Of a DNA stretch of 53,642 bases, positions 1 to 7,975 are shown piece after piece. Source of the DNA: a virus; IMG/VR virus record IMGVR_UViG_3300037502_003770, positions 1-53,642 of that record; one strand, given 5' to 3'. The position numbers and the translations under genes were made by a program. Numbering within the stretch: the first letter of the stretch is position 1; the number at the start of each line of letters is the position of its first letter. The notes beneath the pieces were generated by a model. That model searched no databases. It was not told where the DNA came from and saw only the letters and a list, made by a program, of their open reading frames with translations.

Positions 1-212
1 ATGAACCACTTTTTAATATAGCTGATGAACCTGAATTAAAAAGCTTATTTGATAGTAGTATTAATTACTTAATAAGTATTGATTATTTTTATTATTTAAA
101 TCATTATACAAAAGCTAATTCTGCGTATATTAATACTGAAGACTTTCAGGTTATTAGTAATAATTTAATAGAACAAGAGTTTAACAACCAATCTAACAGA
201 CTAATACTTTAA
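1..212 (+). CDS. Hypothetical protein, 3' end only
   Basis: A reading frame enters from the left edge and stays open from base 3 to the TAA at 210-212, giving 69 visible residues that end in NNQSNRLIL. The ATG at base 1 lies in another frame and meets TAG at its seventh codon, so it is not the start. One base separates this stop from the next ATG, which suggests a shared operon. No domain is recognisable in the visible part. Confidence 0.75.
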   Translation, partial: EPLFNIADEPELKSLFDSSINYLISIDYFYYLNHYTKANSAYINTEDFQVISNNLIEQEFNNQSNRLIL

Positions 213-213
213 T

Positions 214-504
214 ATGAAAAAAATACTATCTTTAATTTTATTGAGTCTAATTTTTTATAGTTGTTCTTCAGAAGATGCTTCTAATAATAAAAAAACTTAC
301 TATAAAGTAGAATATTATGGTTCTTTATATGAAGGTTTTATTATTGATTCTAATAGAAATATTCAACCAAAACTTGTTTTTAATAGTTTAGTGGAAGATG
401 ATTTTTATTTTGATTATATTGCAGGTAAACAAAGGATATGTATACAAACAAATTCGGCAAGTTTTAAATTTTACGAAGGTACTTATAAAATAATAAAACA
501 ATGA
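214..504 (+). CDS. Small lipoprotein
   Basis: This 96-residue protein starts with a lysine pair, a hydrophobic stretch (residues 4-15) and a lipobox-like FYSC, so Cys17 is the expected lipidation site. A Ser/Asn-rich linker (SSEDASNN) follows. The mature part is a short, probably beta-rich domain of unknown function. The protein would be exported by Sec and anchored in a host membrane. Such phage lipoproteins can act in superinfection exclusion or lysis, but nothing here decides between these. Its stop overlaps the next start as ATGA. Confidence 0.8.
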   Translation: MKKILSLILLSLIFYSCSSEDASNNKKTYYKVEYYGSLYEGFIIDSNRNIQPKLVFNSLVEDDFYFDYIAGKQRICIQTNSASFKFYEGTYKIIKQ

Positions 505-794
505 TACAAAAAATAATTTCTTTTTTAAAAAATATAGATTCTTTTATTAGGAAAGTGAATCTTAATATATTGATTTTAACAATATTAACTATTTTTCCTT
601 GGAAGATAAGTATCAACTCAATAGAGTTAAATCTTTCTATGGGAAAAGGTTTACTTATTTTATTAAATAATTTACCTTTAGTAAATATTTATTTATATAT
701 TTTTTACTTATTAGTATTATTTTTTGTAGTATATTTTTCTTATTATTATATAAATTATCTTTTAACTAGTAAACCTAAACAAAACAATGAGTAA
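501..794 (+). CDS. Small membrane protein
   Basis: This 97-residue protein has hydrophobic segments at about 21-34 and 62-84, a possible third at 48-60, and a polar tail (TSKPKQNNE). No family is recognised. The start overlaps the lipoprotein stop by four bases (ATGA) and the end overlaps the next gene by eight, so the three genes are probably translationally coupled. A membrane role together with the upstream lipoprotein is possible but is inference only. Confidence 0.7.
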   Translation: MIQKIISFLKNIDSFIRKVNLNILILTILTIFPWKISINSIELNLSMGKGLLILLNNLPLVNIYLYIFYLLVLFFVVYFSYYYINYLLTSKPKQNNE

Positions 795-1230
795 AAATTA
801 TACAAAACCTAATGTTGAAGGTTATGTTGATACGGTAAGTGATTATTTAAATATTATTAATTACCTTAATAAAGGATTTCTTTTCTTAGTAGAAGAATCT
901 TTTATAACTCAAGTAATACTTAATGAAAATATTAAATCACCTTTTAATGATGATAATAGTGTTTTCTTACTAAGATATAATAATGAAATTTCATTAACTA
1001 ATGGTAATGAAACTTATGGAGTTTTATCTTCTTCAAAAGAAAGACTTTTATCAACAGTACAAATTTTATCGAGAGGGATAGGCACTTTAATACCTGAAAA
1101 TTATGGTTTACCTATTTCTATTTCAGATAACAATAGACTTATTATAGTTAATAATAATAACAAACAAATTTCATTTTATGAATTTGATAATGATTTAGTT
1201 AATGATGGTCAACTTATTCTAACCGTATAA
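787..1230 (+). CDS. Hypothetical protein
   Basis: This is a 147-residue soluble-looking protein without signal peptide or membrane segment. It contains YLNIINYLNKG near the N terminus and ends in alternating hydrophobic and polar residues that suggest beta strands. No family is recognised. It overlaps the upstream membrane protein by eight bases and lies 12 bases before the nicotinamide phosphoribosyltransferase gene, so it is probably co-transcribed with the NAD-salvage gene. Confidence 0.65.
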   Translation: MSKNYTKPNVEGYVDTVSDYLNIINYLNKGFLFLVEESFITQVILNENIKSPFNDDNSVFLLRYNNEISLTNGNETYGVLSSSKERLLSTVQILSRGIGTLIPENYGLPISISDNNRLIIVNNNNKQISFYEFDNDLVNDGQLILTV

Positions 1231-1242
1231 AAGAAAGAAAAT

Positions 1243-2700
1243 ATGGATAACGAAAAAAATATTATAACATCTTCTGATGGTTACAAGTACACCCATCATG
1301 AGTTTTACGCTAATAGAACATCTAAAATTTGGTCTTACCTTGAATCAAGAGGTTCTAATTTAGCGGGTTGTGATTATACACAATTTTTTGGTCTTCAAGC
1401 TATGCTACAAGAAGATTTTACTGGTCAAGTAGTCACAAAAGAAAAAATAGAAGAAGCTGAATTTATCGCAAATAATTCTATATCAAAAAATACTTTTGAT
1501 AAGAAAATGTGGAATTATATATTAGATAAACATGAAGGGAGATTACCTCTTTTGATTAGAGCTGTTCCTGAAGGTTTATGTGTTCCAAATAAACAACTTC
1601 TTATGTCAATTGAAAATACTGATAAGAATGTAAATATTCCTATTGCACCTTTGGTTCAATTTGTAGAAAGTAGATTATTAAATATATGGTATCCTATAAC
1701 AGTTGCTACCATTTCTAATTTTTGTAAATCTATAATTAAAGAAGTTTACAAAAGAACTTCTGATAACGATTTTAATTTATTTTCTCTAAATGATTTTGGT
1801 GCTAGAGGTGCAAGTACAGCTAGTTCAGCACAAATTGGTGGGTCAGCACATTTAATTAATTTCTTAGGTACTGATAATATTCCAGCTATTAAATATTTAA
1901 AAACTTTTTACAATAGAAATAGTTTTTATAATGAAGATGGTTCATTAACAAGTTTTGGTTATTCAGCTAACGCAACCGAACACTCAATAATGACTCAAAG
2001 AGGCGAATCAGGTGAACCTGAAATTATTAAACAAGCTTTAAATAAATTTCCTGAAGGTATTCTTGCTTTTGTAATAGATTCTTTTAACTTTATTAGGTTT
2101 ATTGAACAATATATTTGTAAAGATTTTAAAGAAATTATTCAAAATAGAAAAGGTACTGTAGTAGTTAGACCTGATAGTGGACACCCTATACAAACGCTTT
2201 ATAAGATATTTGATTTACTTTTTGAAGGGTATGGTTATACAGTAAATTCAAAAGGTTTTAAAGTACTTCCTAGTTGTATTAGAGTACTTCAAGGTGATTC
2301 AGTTAATGTAAACTCTATTAGAGAGATACTTCTTGCTTTAGAGAAAAGAGGTATTTCAGCAGAAAATATTATTTTTGGAATGGGTGGAAAACTCTTACAA
2401 GCTGAAATTGATAGAGATACTTTTAAATTTGCTATTAAAACTTCTTATACAGTAATTGATGGTAAACCAATTGATATAATTAAAAATCCTATTGAATTAA
2501 ATCATTTAGGTGAAATTGTACCAAGTTTTAAGAAATCCAAACAAGGAAAATTAAAACTTATTATTGATGAGAATGGTAACTTTAAAACAGTTCCTCAAAC
2601 GCAAGATAATTCTGATGATATATTACAAGACGTTTTTAGAAATGGTGAACTTGTTAGATATCAAACATTAGAAGATATTAGAAAAATTAGTTATAAATAA
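1243..2700 (+). CDS. nadV: Nicotinamide phosphoribosyltransferase (NAMPT/NadV family)
   Basis: Family enzymes join nicotinamide to PRPP to make NMN, the first step of NAD+ salvage. The 485 residues match the family length. Recognisable family blocks are FGARGASTASSAQIGGSAHL near 185-205, ATEHSIMTQRGE with the conserved catalytic-type His near 246, VVVRPDSGHP near 306-315, RVLQGDSVN near 346-354 and IIFGMGGKLLQ near 375-385. A PRPP-synthetase homologue lies 1.7 kb downstream on the same strand. The pair could run ordinary NMN salvage. It could also run the ADP-ribose-pyrophosphate route described for phage NARP1, in which a member of this family makes NAD+ directly. The sequence alone does not decide. 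Upstream bases are A-rich (aaagaaagaaaat) with no clear Shine-Dalgarno site. Confidence 0.95.
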   Translation: MDNEKNIITSSDGYKYTHHEFYANRTSKIWSYLESRGSNLAGCDYTQFFGLQAMLQEDFTGQVVTKEKIEEAEFIANNSISKNTFDKKMWNYILDKHEGRLPLLIRAVPEGLCVPNKQLLMSIENTDKNVNIPIAPLVQFVESRLLNIWYPITVATISNFCKSIIKEVYKRTSDNDFNLFSLNDFGARGASTASSAQIGGSAHLINFLGTDNIPAIKYLKTFYNRNSFYNEDGSLTSFGYSANATEHSIMTQRGESGEPEIIKQALNKFPEGILAFVIDSFNFIRFIEQYICKDFKEIIQNRKGTVVVRPDSGHPIQTLYKIFDLLFEGYGYTVNSKGFKVLPSCIRVLQGDSVNVNSIREILLALEKRGISAENIIFGMGGKLLQAEIDRDTFKFAIKTSYTVIDGKPIDIIKNPIELNHLGEIVPSFKKSKQGKLKLIIDENGNFKTVPQTQDNSDDILQDVFRNGELVRYQTLEDIRKISYK

Positions 2701-3101
2701 TGAAAAAAATAATTACTTTATTATTACTACTTTCAGTAAGTCCTGTTTTTTCACAGAACAGGACTTTTATTACTGATATTGATAGACAAGAATATATTAA
2801 TAAAGAAAAGTTAGATACTTTAAAAAACCTTCTTATTAAAGAGATTAATTTCCCTTTAAAAGCTTCTTCTCTTAATGAAATAGGTTCTTTTTCAGGAAGT
2901 TTTATTATTAATAAAAAAGGAAAATTAATAGGTCTTGTTTTTACTGAAACTAATATTAATTATGATTTTGATAAAGAAATTAAAAAAGTATTTAATAAAA
3001 TTAAAAAGAAAATTACTTTTATTAACAATACAAATCAATTATTATATTATGAATTTAGGTTTAATTTCTTCATTGAGGGAAGTACTTTAAATGAAAACTA
3101 A
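2700..3101 (+). CDS. Exported protein, TonB C-terminal-like domain
   Basis: This 133-residue protein starts with a clear Sec signal peptide (MKKIITLLLLLSVSPVFS, cut expected before Gln19). The rest has the pattern of a TonB C-terminal domain: a strand after GSFSGSFIINKKGKLIG, then VFTETNINYDFDKEIKKVF, then a final F-R-F-N-F strand. Exported stand-alone domains of this type are common in Bacteroidetes, so a host-derived gene acting in the periplasm is plausible. The match is by eye and moderate. It overlaps the NadV stop by one base (TAATG), so translational coupling is likely. Confidence 0.65.
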   Translation: MKKIITLLLLLSVSPVFSQNRTFITDIDRQEYINKEKLDTLKNLLIKEINFPLKASSLNEIGSFSGSFIINKKGKLIGLVFTETNINYDFDKEIKKVFNKIKKKITFINNTNQLLYYEFRFNFFIEGSTLNEN

Positions 3102-3103
3102 TT

Positions 3104-3631
3104 ATGATAATAGAAGAATACGAGGACTTTTTACCTTTTTATTCATCTAATAAATTAGATGAAAATACTTTTGAATTATTAAATAATTCATGTAAAATAT
3201 ACGAATCTATAGAACATAAAATTCGTAATTTACTCTATAATAATGAACTTCATACCGAACATGATTTCAAAGTTCATGTAATTCATTATGATGAAGATAT
3301 AACACCTATAACTGATATTTATACTAGTAGAGGTAAAGAACTTCGTTTTAGAGTAAATCATAAATATTTTGTAGCTTTACGTTTAGAAATTTTATTCTCC
3401 AATAAAGAAGAAATATCTAAAATTATTGATGAACATAATAAATCTATACCTATTAAGTTAGAAGAAAAGTATAATTCAGCAAAAGAATCTCTTTTAAAAA
3501 GAAAAGAAAGTAATATACAATATATCTACAAAGATGTAGATAAAAAAATATTAGAAAATGTAGCTAAGGTCGAAGAAGAATATAATAATAAACTTAAAGA
3601 AATAAATAAAAGATATCATAAAGATGAATAA
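3104..3631 (+). CDS. Hypothetical protein with C-terminal coiled coil
   Basis: This 175-residue protein has a mixed N-terminal domain (HVIHYDEDITPITDIY in the middle) and, from about residue 110, a long charged helix rich in Lys and Glu ending EEYNNKLKEINKRYHKDE, probably a coiled coil. No family is recognised. It starts three bases after the exported protein and overlaps the next gene by eight bases, so it belongs to the same operon. Confidence 0.65.
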   Translation: MIIEEYEDFLPFYSSNKLDENTFELLNNSCKIYESIEHKIRNLLYNNELHTEHDFKVHVIHYDEDITPITDIYTSRGKELRFRVNHKYFVALRLEILFSNKEEISKIIDEHNKSIPIKLEEKYNSAKESLLKRKESNIQYIYKDVDKKILENVAKVEEEYNNKLKEINKRYHKDE

Positions 3632-3863
3632 TATTAATATTGAAAAAATAGAACAAGATTTAGAATATTTTAAATCTGTTAAATATAGAATACGAGAAGA
3701 AGGTTTTCATTATTGTTTTGAATCCTATTCAAATTTTGAAGAAATAACTGATGAATATTTTCATGATTTAAGAAAGGAATATTTAGAAAAAGCTAATGAA
3801 CTTGAAAATTATGTTCATTCAAAAATACAACACTTAGAAAATATAATTCAACAAAATATTTAA
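3624..3863 (+). CDS. Small hypothetical protein, helical
   Basis: These 79 residues are mostly charged and amphipathic (DLRKEYLEKANELENYVHSK), so helical. No motif is recognised. It overlaps the upstream gene by eight bases. A near-perfect A/T palindrome follows its stop, so this may be the last gene of the NAD-salvage operon or the point where a new transcript begins. Confidence 0.6.
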   Translation: MNNINIEKIEQDLEYFKSVKYRIREEGFHYCFESYSNFEEITDEYFHDLRKEYLEKANELENYVHSKIQHLENIIQQNI

Positions 3864-3867
3864 CAAA

Positions 3868-3892
3868 ATATATAATATTCAATATTATATAT
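3868..3892. promoter_or_regulatory. 25-bp A/T palindrome
   Basis: Twelve bases (ATATATAATATT) are followed by a single C and their exact reverse complement. It sits in the 46-base gap between two plus-strand genes. A one-base loop cannot form a normal hairpin, so a dimeric protein operator or a palindromic promoter element is more likely. In DNA this rich in A/T, chance is a real alternative. Confidence 0.35.
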
Positions 3893-3909
3893 AACTAAAC
3901 AAAAACAAT

Positions 3910-4134
3910 ATGAAACTATTTGATAATACACCATCTGAAAAATTTTTTATTTTTCTAAAATTCTTTTTTAAAATATATGTTTTAACACTTTTAGCTATGG
4001 CTGCTTTTAGTTACCTATCTACAATTAATTTAATTATTGTAGGTATTGTTTATATAGGTTTTCCTTTATTTGAATTTTTTCATTTTGGAAAAAAAGTAGA
4101 ATTAAAACAATCACAAGATGATGACGATGAATAA
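3910..4134 (+). CDS. Small membrane protein with acidic tail
   Basis: This 74-residue protein has two hydrophobic segments (about 12-36 and 39-60) and a polar tail ending KQSQDDDDE. No family is recognised. It is preceded by a perfect palindrome and followed, two bases after its stop, by an ATG that opens a frame broken at a tetranucleotide repeat. Confidence 0.65.
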   Translation: MKLFDNTPSEKFFIFLKFFFKIYVLTLLAMAAFSYLSTINLIIVGIVYIGFPLFEFFHFGKKVELKQSQDDDDE

Positions 4135-4150
4135 TTATGAAAATAAAAGC

Positions 4151-4166
4151 AATAAATAAATAAATA
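4151..4166 (+). repeat. (AATA)4 tetranucleotide repeat breaking a reading frame
   Basis: Four tandem AATA units lie just downstream of an ATG at 4137. With four units the frame reads eight codons (MKIKAINK) and stops at TAA. With three units it would continue as MKIKAINKYRYDLIRD straight into the gene below, giving 96 residues. The ATG at 4137 lies two bases after the previous stop, which is the normal spacing here. This is either slipped-strand on/off switching or a simple slippage mutation. Confidence 0.6.
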
Positions 4167-4197
4167 TAGATATGATTTAATTAGAGATATAAAGTCT

Positions 4198-4431
4198 TTG
4201 TTAAAAAGTAAATTTAAGTATAATACTTTTTCTTTTGAAGAAGGCGATATTTATGTTGAAATAATTGATAATGAAGAATTAGAAATTTCATCATTGATGT
4301 CAATTACTTTAGAATTTAATAAATTATATTTTAATTTTTTTAGTTTTAATACAAAGTTTGATTTAGAACTACCTGACGAAACTTTAAGTTACATTAAAAA
4401 CATTTTAACTTCAGAAAAAGCCACTTCATAA
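4198..4431 (+). CDS. Hypothetical protein, probable N-terminal frame break
   Basis: The longest uninterrupted stretch from a usable start begins at TTG (4198) and gives 77 residues (MLKSKFKYNTFSFEEG to ILTSEKATS). No family is recognised. The frame is open upstream to 4156 and reads sensible codons (YRYDLIRDIKS). The natural start is therefore probably the ATG at 4137, cut off by one extra AATA unit. The stop shares one base with the PRPP-synthetase start (TAATG), so the state of this gene could also affect translation of that enzyme. Confidence 0.6.
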   Translation: MLKSKFKYNTFSFEEGDIYVEIIDNEELEISSLMSITLEFNKLYFNFFSFNTKFDLELPDETLSYIKNILTSEKATS

Positions 4432-5402
4432 TGAAAAAAGAAAAACCTTTATTTTTATCGTTTATTAATAATGAAATAGATTTAAGTAATAATACCTTCT
4501 TTAATAAAGAGGTAATTAAACCAATTTATTTCTCAGATAATGAACATAAGATTGTTTTACCTTGTTCTGTTAATAATATGGAGGTTTTTCTTTATAAGAA
4601 ATTCACACCCAATTCTGATAAATTATACGCTGATGTATTTGAATTATTAAATACAATTGATGCTCTTAATAGAAATAACGTATCAAAAATACATTTAGTA
4701 ATTCCTTATTTACCTTTCTCAAGACAGGAAAGAAAGAATAATGAAAGAAGTTCTATAACAGCAAAAATGCTTGCTAAATTATTAAATGACCAAAATATTC
4801 AAACATTATTTACTTATGATTTACATACTTCTGTAATAGAGGCTTTCTATGATTTTCAAGTAAATAATCTTTCACCATTAGGATTAATGCCTCATAGTAG
4901 TATTACTAATAATGATACTATATTTATTTCACCTGATTTTGGTGCTTTAAAGAAAACCAAAACGTTATTTTCTTCTTTTACTCAAGAAAATACTGAATAT
5001 GAAAGATTTCTTTATTTAGATAAAACAAGAACTACTCATAATGAAATTTCTCAAATGACAATAATGTCAAATAACACTAGCATTATTGAAGGAAAAGAAG
5101 TATTTATTTATGATGATATTATTGATACAGGTGGAACAATTTTTAAAGCTGCTGAACTTATAAGAAAGTATAACCCTAAAAGTATAACTTTTTTTGCGAC
5201 ACATGGCATATTTTCTAAAGGAGTAAATCAGACTTGTGAAAAACTTTCACAATATATAGATAATATAATAACAACTAATACTTTAAATAATAAAGAATTT
5301 AAAGACGAAACTAAATTACAAATAACAAATATTGATTCTCATATATTAAACATATTAGAATTACATAAATCCCAAATATCTCTTCATGAATACAGAATGT
5401 AA
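4431..5402 (+). CDS. prs: Ribose-phosphate pyrophosphokinase family protein (PRPP synthetase-like)
   Basis: Family members move the beta,gamma-pyrophosphate of ATP to ribose 5-phosphate to make PRPP. The 323 residues match bacterial length. Landmarks are the ATP-loop PFSRQERKNNERSSITAK (RQERK at 98-102), DLHTSVIEAFYD with the metal-binding His near 128, SPDFGALKKTK, and the phosphoribosyl loop DDIIDTGGT at 228-236. Together with the NAMPT-like protein it could supply PRPP for NMN, or make ADP-ribose pyrophosphate as the NARP1 enzyme of this family does. Substrate choice cannot be read here. It overlaps the gene upstream by one base and the one downstream by 17. Confidence 0.93.
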   Translation: MKKEKPLFLSFINNEIDLSNNTFFNKEVIKPIYFSDNEHKIVLPCSVNNMEVFLYKKFTPNSDKLYADVFELLNTIDALNRNNVSKIHLVIPYLPFSRQERKNNERSSITAKMLAKLLNDQNIQTLFTYDLHTSVIEAFYDFQVNNLSPLGLMPHSSITNNDTIFISPDFGALKKTKTLFSSFTQENTEYERFLYLDKTRTTHNEISQMTIMSNNTSIIEGKEVFIYDDIIDTGGTIFKAAELIRKYNPKSITFFATHGIFSKGVNQTCEKLSQYIDNIITTNTLNNKEFKDETKLQITNIDSHILNILELHKSQISLHEYRM

Positions 5403-5586
5403 TAAAACAAAAGAAGAACTAATATTTAATGCTGCTTTAGAAATATATAAATCTAAAGGTTATTTTTCTGAAAAAATATTAACTGATTCAGTAAAAGAAG
5501 CTCATAAACTGTATGAACTTTGTTTTGCAGAAAAAGAACTAGAAGAAAATACACTTAATAAAATAAAAACTATTTTAAAAGATTAA
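5386..5586 (+). CDS. Small hypothetical protein
   Basis: This is a 66-residue, mostly helical protein (ELIFNAALEIYKSKGYFSEK, then EAHKLYELCFAEKELEE). It overlaps the end of the PRPP-synthetase gene by 17 bases, so it is probably translated from the same message. No family is recognised. Confidence 0.6.
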   Translation: MNTECNKTKEELIFNAALEIYKSKGYFSEKILTDSVKEAHKLYELCFAEKELEENTLNKIKTILKD

Positions 5587-5601
5587 AACAATCAATAAAT
5601 T

Positions 5602-5931
5602 ATGTTGACAACTCTGCCTTCTTATTATATTTCTTGCCCTGATTTCACACCAAAATTTGTCTTTCAAGAAAAATCTTTATATTCAGATGATTTTATTAGC
5701 GGAATGACAGGTTGTTTCTATGGTAGAAGACATATTTTTATATTTGATTTTATTGAATTAGATGAATATTTAAATATGGATTTTGAAACATATAAAAAAT
5801 TAATGCTAGAATTTAATTCTGATTATTTATCAAAAGTAAATAATCTTGTAATAGATGTTCTTCCTGAAATAGAACATAAAATCGAAATGTATTCTTATTA
5901 CTTGGAAATGAAAAAATATGGAAAAAAATAA
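5602..5931 (+). CDS. Hypothetical protein
   Basis: This 109-residue protein starts MLTTLPSYYISCPDF, contains GMTGCFYGRRHIFIFDF and ends in a likely helix (LPEIEHKIEMYSYYLEMKKYG). No family is recognised. It overlaps the next gene by 14 bases. Confidence 0.6.
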   Translation: MLTTLPSYYISCPDFTPKFVFQEKSLYSDDFISGMTGCFYGRRHIFIFDFIELDEYLNMDFETYKKLMLEFNSDYLSKVNNLVIDVLPEIEHKIEMYSYYLEMKKYGKK

Positions 5932-6151
5932 ATATATTCTTGAATCATATTATTATGACAAGAGAACTAATCAAAATACTATCTCTTATGAACCTTTTGA
6001 ACTTGAAAAAGACCAATTCATAGGAAATAGTATTTTGTTTAGCATGTTAAAACCTGAAATGAGGTATTGTATACATAGAATACTTGATTGTCAAACAGGT
6101 ACTTATGTAAATTCATATTTACATAAAGATGAAGTATTGATTATGAATTAA
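5918..6151 (+). CDS. Small hypothetical protein
   Basis: These 77 residues contain KPEMRYCIHRILDCQTGTY. No family is recognised. It is the last gene of the first plus-strand run. Its 3' end overlaps that of the convergent membrane protein gene by 11 bases, so there is no room for a separate terminator between the two. Confidence 0.6.
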   Translation: MEKNKYILESYYYDKRTNQNTISYEPFELEKDQFIGNSILFSMLKPEMRYCIHRILDCQTGTYVNSYLHKDEVLIMN

Positions 6152-6434
6152 TTTCCTCATCAATAGATTTTTCTTGTTCTATAGTTCCTGATGAACTCTT
6201 TTTAAATTCTATTATTTGTTGGAATGTAATTAAACCTAATAGTAATAGTATTATTATACCATCTAAAGCTAAGGCTAATAATAAATAATAAGGATTTGTT
6301 ACATAAATAAAGAAACTATATCTTGCAACAATATAGCAAGTTAATAATATAATCAAGGCAAATACTTTTCTTAAAGAAAAACTTTTACTATAATTATCCA
6401 AAGTGTTTATTAATTTATTAGTGAAATCTTTCAT
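6141..6434 (-). CDS. Small membrane protein
   Basis: This minus-strand protein of 97 residues has two long hydrophobic segments (about 24-45 and 50-72, LLLALALDGIIILLLLGLI) and an acidic tail (EQEKSIDEEINS). It begins 14 bases after the large repeat protein on the same strand and is probably co-transcribed with it from the divergent promoter region at 7916-7975. No family is recognised. Confidence 0.65.
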   Translation of the reverse strand: MKDFTNKLINTLDNYSKSFSLRKVFALIILLTCYIVARYSFFIYVTNPYYLLLALALDGIIILLLLGLITFQQIIEFKKSSSGTIEQEKSIDEEINS

Positions 6435-6448
6435 ATTACTATTTTATT

Positions 6449-7915
6449 TTAAATAGTATTGTTTGCTATTTTATTAATTAAATCTTGTGGAACAGCTGAA
6501 TAATATAATCTTTCTTTATCTTTTTGATAGACAATTTTTAAAATATTAATATATTGTCTTAAATTCATAGTATCATAAACTTCTGTTCCATAAAATTTTA
6601 TTAAGTTTGGGTATATTTTTTTAGTAATTTTTATTGGCATTGGAACATAACGAAAAGTATTAGGATTTTTACTAACAGCTAATTTACATAGTTTATAATT
6701 TCTTCTATAAGCGTCAATATATAATAAAGCGTATGGAAATGAAGAAATTGCGACACTAAGAAATTCATAAGTCATTAATTGTTCTGGTAAATTTTTTACT
6801 AAATCTGGATATTTTCTTAATATTTTTTTAACTAAAACTTTATCTAAATTAATATTTTCTGTTATTGTAATATGATTATTATCTAATAATCTTGGATATT
6901 TACTTAAAAAATAATTATATATTTCACTAGTAACATATTCTTTATTTAATTTTTTTATTGATTCAGGATTAAAATCAATACAAGCTTTAACTAAATCTTC
7001 ATAATAAGGGACATCATTAGGTGTAAGATGACGTAAATGACCTAAATTTTGTAATAAAAATTCTTTATCACTTTCAAAATCAAATTTACTTTCTATATTT
7101 TCTTTTAATAACTTTTTTACCTCTTTTGAAATATATTCTTTAAGTAAATATTTTTCAAGTTTATTTTTATCTTCTGGAAAGTCTTTTATTAATTGAGGAA
7201 TGTATTCTTTAGGAAACCATTTTGACATTAATATAAAATATTCATTATTAATAAAAGCTTTTACATCATGTATTGGTACTAAATTTCTTTTTTCAAAATA
7301 TTCTTCATTTTCATAAGCTATTTTTAGTAAAGAATAATAATTTTTTACCGTTTTTGGTACATATTTTATAATAGTCGGATTATTTAAAACTGCTATTTTA
7401 CATATAGTATAATCTCTTAATTCTTCTGGTATGAATTCTAAAGCCTTACCATTTTCATATACTGCTATTTTACAAAGTAAATAATAATTACTAATATCTT
7501 TTGGTATATATTCTATGTTAGTACCATCTTTAGAAACAGCTTTTTTAGATAATTTATAATCTATTAATTCCTTAGATACAAACCTTATATTAGAACCATC
7601 TATAGAAACAGCTTTTTCACATAGATTATAATTTTGTAAATTTTCTGGTACATATTTTAATGCACGAGGGTTAATATAAACGGCTTTTTCACAAAAATAA
7701 TAATAATTCCATAATTCTTTTGGTAATGCCGACATATCATAATTCAAAATTGTTAGATAATAATCTTGTAATTTTTTATTAGAATAATCTTTTTCTTTAA
7801 AATTATTTAACATAAACAATAAATTCAATGTATCATCACCTTTTTCAATTAAAAAATTATTTAAAGATTCTAAATCTATTTTATTTTTATCATTTATTTG
7901 ATTAATATCCTTCAT
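6449..7915 (-). CDS. DUF4116-like tandem-repeat protein
   Basis: This 488-residue minus-strand protein has, from about residue 60 to 200, six tandem units of 22-24 residues with the pattern Y-x-L-C-x-K-A-V, a short variable turn, then Y-V-P-x-x-L, for example YNLCEKAVSIDGSNIRFVS. A further unit lies near 425-445. The pattern resembles DUF4116 repeats of amoebal-virus and Legionella proteins, whose function is unknown. A central segment reads KEYISKEVKKLLKE. Both the first 40 residues and that segment recur in the plus-strand gene at 10001, so the two are paralogues. The gene is transcribed away from the first virion protein. Confidence 0.75.
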   Translation of the reverse strand: MKDINQINDKNKIDLESLNNFLIEKGDDTLNLLFMLNNFKEKDYSNKKLQDYYLTILNYDMSALPKELWNYYYFCEKAVYINPRALKYVPENLQNYNLCEKAVSIDGSNIRFVSKELIDYKLSKKAVSKDGTNIEYIPKDISNYYLLCKIAVYENGKALEFIPEELRDYTICKIAVLNNPTIIKYVPKTVKNYYSLLKIAYENEEYFEKRNLVPIHDVKAFINNEYFILMSKWFPKEYIPQLIKDFPEDKNKLEKYLLKEYISKEVKKLLKENIESKFDFESDKEFLLQNLGHLRHLTPNDVPYYEDLVKACIDFNPESIKKLNKEYVTSEIYNYFLSKYPRLLDNNHITITENINLDKVLVKKILRKYPDLVKNLPEQLMTYEFLSVAISSFPYALLYIDAYRRNYKLCKLAVSKNPNTFRYVPMPIKITKKIYPNLIKFYGTEVYDTMNLRQYINILKIVYQKDKERLYYSAVPQDLINKIANNTI

Positions 7916-7932
7916 TTAAAAATCATCTTTTC

Positions 7933-7960
7933 TTTAAATAGTAATTTTATACTATTTAAA
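7933..7960. promoter_or_regulatory. Divergent promoter candidate with inverted repeat
   Basis: TTTAAATAGT (7933-7942) and ACTATTTAAA (7951-7960) form a perfect 10-bp inverted repeat between the divergent repeat-protein gene and virion gene. Each arm carries CTATTTA 24-26 bases upstream of its own start codon. The same heptamer precedes five other start codons, so a phage promoter facing both ways is likely. Confidence 0.5.
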
Positions 7961-7975
7961 AGAAAAATATATAAT

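Noticed and set aside
7898-7975. Upstream extension of the first virion gene
   Set aside because: The extra codons run through the divergent inverted repeat and overlap the opposite gene's start; the N-terminal domain pattern begins after the ATG at 7976.
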